Part shown: positions 57,535 through 64,000 of the stretch, piece by piece
Numbering within the stretch: position 1 is the stretch's first letter
Layout: every line of letters starts with the position of its first letter
Program-made: the position numbers and the translations under genes
Notes under the pieces: generated by a model
The model's database searches: none
Told to the model about the DNA's origin: nothing
The model's input: only the letters and a program-made list of their open reading frames with translations
Assembly (NCBI RefSeq): GCF_016545825.1
Contig: NC_052620.1
Location: 42,935,305 to 42,999,304, forward strand
Length of the DNA: 64,000 nucleotides
Direction: 5' to 3'
Source of the DNA: Eucalyptus grandis
Lineage: Eukaryota; Streptophyta; Magnoliopsida; Myrtales; Myrtaceae

Positions 57535-59250
57535 AAGCCGAGTTCTCTCAATGATAAACAATGATCCTTGAAAACCACTATGTTGAGCGTTTCAAGGTCA
57601 ACTAAGTTGATTGTTCTTATTTAAGAATATGCCGATAAACTAAAAGGCCTTTAAAAAAATTGGTTATTTGGGAAATGCTTTAATGTTGGGGGAAGTTGGA
57701 GCTAATCATGATGGGCGATCATCTTTTGCAAGAAAAGAACTAGAGGAAATTAATGCTCTTGGAAGTTTCAAGCGCTACCAAGCAATTCTATGTTTCTAGA
57801 GATTACTGTGTGGTTAACTTGAGGCATTTTTCAAGCGGATAGAGGGAAGTGTATTTAACCTTTGCATTGAAGGTTGTTTGATGCACCTTAATCCGAACTC
57901 CTTTGCGGAGGTGCTAATAGAAGGTTGCCACGACCAACATGAACCGTGCAAGCATTCGTTCTCATAGTGTCTTTACATGTGCCATTGAAAGTAAAGGTTA
58001 GTGTTTTCTTTTCTTTCTTTATTTACCTCAATCTCAAGCTGAACGGTTTCGATTGACATAGTACACATATGAATGGGATATAACCTACACAAATCTTAGA
58101 GAGAACAACATATATACATTTTACCTCATCATTGATCACCTTTGACCATTGCCGTAAGTTATTTTATCGACGAGGAGATGAAGTTCCCTTGCTTATTTGA
58201 TTAGACGAGTAGTTTGAGTGCTTTTCTTATAGCTCCTGTATGGATTGACTTGCAAACCAAATTTCATCCCTTGCTCTTCCCGGCCTTTGTTATTTTCTGA
58301 TGGTTTGTTTGAATTTGTTTGGCACAATTTTGGCTATCTTGGGTAAAGCAAAAGAAGAATTTTACTGTAGATCACTTTATTCAGCAATGCCTAGTCTAAC
58401 TTTTGACTTGTGTTGACAGCAAAAGTTTTTCCAACGAAATTCAACAAGATTCCAGTATGTTTTGAACAGATTCAACTCATTTCGACAAAATTCGTTAATT
58501 CTCATTTCAGTATACTCAAACTTCCATGTTATTCCTCTTTTAACTCGGCCAAATCTTTATCCATCTCTATTCAAGTAACAAACAAAGTTACTTATCGAGT
58601 CTATCGCACTATCCAAAACCGAGTTCTCTCAACCATAAACAATGATCCTTGAAAATCACTATAGTTGAATGTTTCAAGGTCAACTAAGTTGATTGTTCTT
58701 ATTTATATCTTTGACTAAGGCCCTTTAAATTGATTTATTTGGGAAACATGCTTTAATGTTGGGGAAGTTGGAGCTAATCGTGATGGGCGATCATCTTTTG
58801 CAAAGAAAGAACTAGAGGGAATTAATGCTCATGGAAGTTTCAGCGCTGCACCAAGCAATTCTATGTTTCTAGAGATTACCTGTGATTAATTTAAGCATTC
58901 TTTTCAAGCTTGGATGAGGGGAAGTGTATTTAACAGCTTTGCATTGAAGTTGTTTGATGCACTTTAATCGGAACTCCTTTTGCGGAGGTGCCAATAGAAA
59001 AGGTTGCTTTGACCAACATGAACTGTGCAAGCGATGTCGTTCTCATAGTGTCTTTTACATGTGCCATTGAAAGCAAAAGTTAGTGTTTTCTTTTCTTTCT
59101 TTATTTGCCTCCAATCTCAGGCGAACGGTTTGATTAGATAGAGTACACATGTGAATACGATATAACCTACACAAATCTTAAGAAGAGAACAACATATATA
59201 CATTTTACCTCATCATTGATCACCTTTGACCATTCTTGTAAGTTATTTAC
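57535..59250 (+). repeat. Tandem duplication R4, two units of about 1.08 kb
   Basis: GAGTTCTCTCAA..ATAAACAATGATCCTTG begins at about 57541 and again at about 58621. The order then matches through AAGTTGATTGTTCTTATTTA, GGAAGTTGGAGCTAATC, GAACTCCTTT, TTCTCATAGTGTCTTT and GATATAACCTACACAAATC. The first unit also carries R2-type sequence (58130-58620). Non-coding. Confidence 0.8.
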
Positions 59251-59255
59251 CTCCA

Positions 59256-60535
59256 ATTTGTGCATTATCATTATCATTATTAATTATTTTGTTATGTGAT
59301 TATATTATTATTATTGTGATTATCATGCACTTGCTTCTGAGGAAACGAAATTGATTCGATGTCCCTTTCTTCAATTGAGGCACGCGGGTAATCTTGGCGG
59401 GCCGAACGATCAATGGTTGTAGAGAGAGAGAGAGTGGGGGCTCGCCTCGAGAAGCAACGTTTCCAGGCTCGCTTCGTGATTAACGTGCGCCCAAATCAGA
59501 AGAGAGGAGAGCGGTCAAAGCCCAAGCGCTAACAAAAGAAAAATAAAAAAAATAAAAGACAATCATTAGTATCCAATTTCATCTAAAAATTTGTAAAAAT
59601 CGGAAGGTTTCATAAATTATGCCACTAAAAGTCTACAAGTGTAGTATAGAAATTGATCATTTGCAAACTAAAGTTGGATATTTTTTTAAATGTTGGTAAG
59701 TTACGGAGAAATCATTTGAAAAAAATGTTACTAGACAATTTATTTACGAAAATTAACAAGTTTCATATCTTTTACACCATTTTAGTGTCAACCCTTTTCG
59801 TTTGATCATTTAAATATTGAGGTGGAGAAACAAATTTCAACAAAAAGTCGTGAGTGGCTGTTTTAAAAAAATGTTAATTCATAGATGGCTTTTCTATAAA
59901 TAAAATAAGAAGACAAGTTCAACGTGAACAACGAGGTGGGCTTTCTATTCCAAAAATGATGCCGCACCCATCAAATCGAATATCTTCACAATAGACAAAT
60001 CCCTCTGTGTTTGACTTGGAATCTCTCCTCGCAGTCGCTATTGGCAATCTCGCTCGTGCACCGTTTCTTCACTTGTTTTGAATTGCGTTTGATAACGCTT
60101 TTATTTAAAAATCGTTTCATTATTTTTGTTCCTTCAAATAATTTTTGAACGTGAAAACATGTTTGGTAAATTTGTATAATTTTTCTTCTTTTAATTTTTT
60201 ATTTTTATTTTCTTTTTTTCTTCTTTTGGCCGGTCACCGACCTCAACAATAGCCAACGATCAAGCCGACGAGGCCAGCGGCTCATTCACCACGACGAGGC
60301 CGAGCCTCACCGGCCGGTGCGAGGTCGGCTCGCTTCTTGGCTAGGCGAGCCCAGCAAGGCTCCGATAAGGTTGCGAAGCTCTCAACGGCCGGTCTGCGTC
60401 GGCTATATGGCCAAGGTCACAACCGGTTAAAGAAAAAAAGAAGAAGAAAAGAAAGAGAAAGAAAAAATAGGAGAAAAAAATTGAAACAAACAAATGCACC
60501 CTTACTTACTCAATTGGGAAATATAGCAAATAGTC
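59256..60535 (+). repeat. Duplicated block R1, copy 2
   Basis: This is the counterpart of 50762-52190. It ends AAATATAGCAAATAG directly before the membralin leader repeat. It includes the TIR element counterpart (about 60085-60510), with a GC-rich core at 60228-60430. Confidence 0.82.
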
Positions 60536-60536
60536 A

Positions 60537-60645
60537 GGCTCGCTTCGTGTTTAACGTGCGCGCGGATCAGGAAGAGAGAGGAGAACGGCCAAGCCCAAGC
60601 GCAAGACAAAAGAAAAAAAGAAAAAGACAAAATCGCGAAATATCG
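60537..60645 (+). repeat. Leader repeat before membralin, third copy
   Basis: GGCTCGCTTCGTGTTTAACGTGCGCGC through GCGAAATATC matches 59467-59570 and 50968-51085. The match ends sharply at GAAATATC, and unique sequence continues into the membralin 5' UTR and start codon. Confidence 0.75.
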
Positions 60646-60777
60646 GTACGGACATCGCAGTTAGTGCTGGGATTCGAACTTCTCCCCTGGAACTGGAAGA
60701 GGCAAAAGAAATTCGCGAACTGAAGAAGGGAGACGGAGAAGAGAGCGGGGACGCGATCGCGTAGTGTAGCAGAGGGA

Positions 60778-63280
60778 ATGGATCGGAGCAGACGTTCATC
60801 CGGGTGCAGGAGCGGTTCTCCCAGATTCTGACGCCCCGGCTGAGAGCCGCGTTGGAGTATGTCTACCTCTTCATCGCCGTCACGCTCTTCTGCATCCTCG
60901 TCGTCATGCACGCCAATTACGTCCAGCAGGTACCCCCGCCCCTCGATCGCCGCTCCTGCTTGCTCGAGTCCTCCTCTTTGGGCCAGTTTTAGCCCGGCCT
61001 GTGTTCTGGGGTTTTGTTCGCCGAACCACTCGATGAGTAAGGTTCCGTACGGTTCTCGGAGTTGGTTTAGCCGGGAAGAACATCGGTTGATTGTGTTGCG
61101 GTGTGATGATTTGGTGAGATGAAGGATTAAGTCGCGCGGGATTTTGCATGGGCGCGATTGCTGCGGTTCGAGGCAAATTGGGACTTGGGGGTTTTGTTTA
61201 ACACTCTCGTGTGGTGGGCGAGCATCTTAATTGGGATAGTCATGCATACTTTATCCCGTGTGGGGTGATGAGCTGCTGAAGTGTAGCCTTAGGTTATGCA
61301 GTTGGCGTGCTTGCCATTAAACTATTTCGAGATCCAATTTTGTCAATAATTTTTTATTGGGTTGCCTAAGAAACCTCAAGTTTAATGCTGATATGTGTTT
61401 GGGTAGTTTGGGTGATATGACCTCATGTGCTGGGCGATGATCGCTGGGAAGTGAATTGAAAATGAAATCCATAGTTTGCTTCTAGATAGGTCCAACTTTA
61501 GAATAAACAGGAGTCCTCTGTACTCTCTCCCTCTCTCTCTCTCTCTCTCAAGCGTGTGCTTTGGTTTTTGTCACTTGTTTTGTTCAGTTGGTGGCATACT
61601 TTCTATTGCATCCTGCATTTCGTTTTCATTCAACTAAATTATAAACGCATCTATATGTTTTAGATACTTTAAGATATGCTTGTCTCTACTTTCTTAGTGT
61701 TTTGCACTTGGCTATTGTGATGTAAGGCTGAAATTAAGTTCTTGTTATCAGCCTGGCTGTTCTACAAATGAGTTCACTGAGTCAAAACAGCAGATGCCCA
61801 ACTCTTTCATATCAAGGTACACAATCATTTTTGTCATTTATTCCAATTGACTCTACTTTTGCTCGCTTCTCTCTATTTTCTACCCTTCTTTTAAGTGTAC
61901 TTTTTCCTTATACTCATAATTTAGCTCCCCACTCTGAATTCCTTCTTGTCCTTTGTTTTCTGCTTTTGTGGGTTGATATTTTTTTTTCCCCTTATGCCTT
62001 CTCATTCATGTTACGGTCAATAGATACATAGATACGGTTTGGAATCTGTGACGAGTAATTATTGAGGTTTGTGGTGATGGGAAGAGTTTAATCATATTGT
62101 GTTGTGCTGACCTAATACTAGTTTGATTTTGCTTGACATAATGAACATTTTCTTTTCAGAATCTTGTGGATCATACGCCATCTACGCATATATTGGGTCA
62201 ATTGCAGAATTCTAATAAATCTAGTCTGCTTTACTTTCCTGCCTCTATTCGGTTGCCTTAATAAGTCGTCAATTTTAACATGTGTTTCCATTTTATGTAA
62301 TTGCATCAGTAAATGATCAGTTTCAACATGCAAATATGTAACAATTGCCAGTGATGTCACGTACCTTGTATTTCCGTTTTATGTAGTTGCATCAATGAAT
62401 GATCATTTTTAATATGTGGACATGTAATAGTTGCCAGTGATGTCGCATACCTAAGGTATGGTCGAAGCTATAAAAGAAGAGGAGCTGCTGTTGATGGAAA
62501 TACTGGTAGGGGTTGTGGAAAATGATTTGGTCAAACTTGATACCTTGATAATTTGGGACCAAGAAATGAGTGGAGAAAAGCTTTAATGGAGTGCATGGCA
62601 ATTGGTAGCTAATTTTAGAGTTGTGGACATATGTTATGTTTAGAACTTGTTTTATTACTGGTTGTGTTATATCTCGGTGCTGAACTTTTGAGTCAATGAC
62701 TTGTGTTGTGATGTTAGATAATTCTTTTCCAGACCACTCTTTTTGTCTTTTATAAATTTGGTGGCTCAAATCCTTTTCCCCCTTTGCCAAATGTGGAGCG
62801 TGATCATTCATTGACATTACAGTTCTTTCTACTGCTGTAGATAACCAGTGTCGGCTTGTGGTCACAAATGAGATTGCATTGGACAGGGAGAGATCTTCCT
62901 GATTCTGGACATGCAGAGGGCAAAGTTGAGAAGTTCAAAATGTAGATGGAAAGGGATTGACACTTCTGGCTGCAAAGTATTGGTTAAACTGGATTGTCTC
63001 AGGTGTTAGACAGGGCAAACTAGTCTTAAAGTTCTGGAAGACTGACAATGAGCTATCTGACCATCAAGCAGAAACTTTTCCTAGCAGCCAGAATTCTAGG
63101 TCAGCAGATGATGAAGCAATTGCCAGAACTGATAAAGAAGAGTCTCGGTATAGCTTTCCTTTATCTGCCAAGGAAACATTTAAAGCTGCAATTGCTCACT
63201 TCGGCAGGAAATGGTGTAGACGTCTCTCGTTCATATGGAGACTTGTCAAACAAATTGTTGGAGGTTTCTGGAAGTTGTGG
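60778..63280 (+). CDS. Membralin, 5' portion (continues past the window)
   Basis: Membralin is a conserved multi-pass ER membrane protein; in animals it takes part in ER-associated degradation. Exon 1 (60778-60929) gives EQTFIRVQERFSQILTPRLR and then the first membrane helix (VYLFIAVTLFCILVVMH), ending YVQQ before GTACCC. Exon 2 is 61752-61816, starting PGCSTNEFTESKQQ and ending before GTACAC. An exon at 62841-63280 gives ITSVGLWSQ, then KGLTLLAAKYWLNW, KLVLKFWKTDNELSD, KEESRYSFPLSAKETFKAAI and WCRRLSFIWRLVKQIVG, ending KLW before GTGAGT. An exon at about 62160-62208 after TTTTCAG is uncertain. One base is missing just after the ATG (GATCGGAG for GATCCGGAG), and frames shift near 62935. The start and frames therefore need correcting before use. 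Confidence 0.85.
61534..61551. repeat. (CT)n run in membralin intron 1
   Basis: A short run of CT dinucleotides within the first intron. Confidence 0.85.
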
Positions 63281-64000
63281 GTGAGTGGACTACAAATGTT
63301 ATCGGTTTTTACAAGTATATTTTGGGTGCACAATTAGCTCTCTTTTTTCACACATTTGTTGCTTTTGAATAGGCAATTTTGCTGATGATGAAAAAAGAGG
63401 CAATTTTGACCTCTATTAGCTGGCATGTAGATGTACTGCCATCGTAGGAAGAGTAGATTACTCAACTTTTTAAATTCTAAATTAGGGCATATATGTGTGC
63501 CTTAATTTAATGGGGCCTCAGGCATTCATATCGGGATTCGGTGATGAGAAATTGAAGTGATTCACAATTCTCGATGCATTAAGATTCCAACCTTAACAGC
63601 ATTTAATACTATGATTTGACAACTCTACTCTTTAAAGATCCTCCAGCTGTCTTCCGCATTCCCACCCCTTTCAGACCCTTGAGCTGTATAAGCTAGTTAT
63701 TTACTGCCCATTTTAAGTGGTGGACAATTTGACTACTCTTTAAAGTTCCGTTGAGCATCTGGACCTTCTCTTCAGATTGAGCCTGAAATTTTGGATTGCA
63801 CATTTGGAGGATGATTTTGTAGACCTATCTGTTGCTTTAACTTTGGGATTATATCATCATGGCAATTGTTCCTTGCTGCATGTGGGAAGGGTACCGCATA
63901 AGTGTGACAGCTCATGTTTGACATAGTTGTGTGGTACGCTATCTTTTGGACCTCAGATTTTTTCAGCTGTCTCTCTTTAATAGCTGGTTTTGACATTTGA
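63281..64000 (+). other. Membralin intron sequence to the window edge
   Basis: Following the GTGAGT donor at 63281, the sequence is AT-rich with no clear membralin exon. The remaining exons should lie to the right of the window. Confidence 0.55.

Noticed and set aside
60337..60723. 128-codon frame before membralin
   Set aside because: It runs through the GC-rich core of the TIR element and a purine-rich tract and joins duplicated leader sequence; lysine and arginine runs reflect composition.

Overview
This is nuclear DNA from a flowering plant. The left edge holds an 18S rRNA 3' end and ITS1, including the ITS1 motif conserved across angiosperms. Genes have GT-AG introns. The rest is mostly nested Ty1/copia, gypsy-like, L1 LINE, hAT, Mutator-like and SINE elements. 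The protein genes match eudicot families. The lineage cannot be fixed from the sequence alone; Myrtales is only a weak guess.

Layout. 1-363: rDNA fragment. 365-18735: one decayed minus-strand copia element. It is split by a 3-kb hAT-type element (1600-4645) that carries exons of a trithorax-like (ATX3/4/5 type) histone methyltransferase, and by a gypsy-like solo LTR (6273-15495). That solo LTR holds a TIR element and an almost full-length L1 LINE (9303-15022). 18736-41305: a tandemly duplicated block with two copies of a receptor-like kinase gene of the At1g11050 type (21735-23721 and 36194-38189) and three copies of its 3' flank. Between the kinase copies lie a second solo LTR (27188-34810), a Mutator-like element and a third solo LTR inside it (29225-32672). 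41497-43460: a bHLH transcription factor gene on the minus strand. 44800-50750: AT-rich repeats, two Mutator-like elements and LINE debris. 50760-60640: a mosaic of duplicated non-coding blocks with more TIR elements and a tRNA-derived SINE. 60778 to the right edge: the 5' part of a membralin gene, running out of the window.

The host genes look unrelated to one another. The kinase is a predicted plasma-membrane receptor, the bHLH protein a nuclear regulator, and membralin an ER membrane protein. All three show single-base length differences that break the frame, several in homopolymers. Real decay and uncorrected sequencing error therefore both need to be considered.

The most interesting items are the gene-capturing hAT element with splice sites preserved around chromatin-modifier exons, the kinase tandem array where sister copies date and explain each other's lesions and insertions, the copia element whose two ends join unrelated DNA (rDNA and the kinase flank), and the repeated copies of the membralin leader. 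I found no evidence for a wholly new type of biological system.
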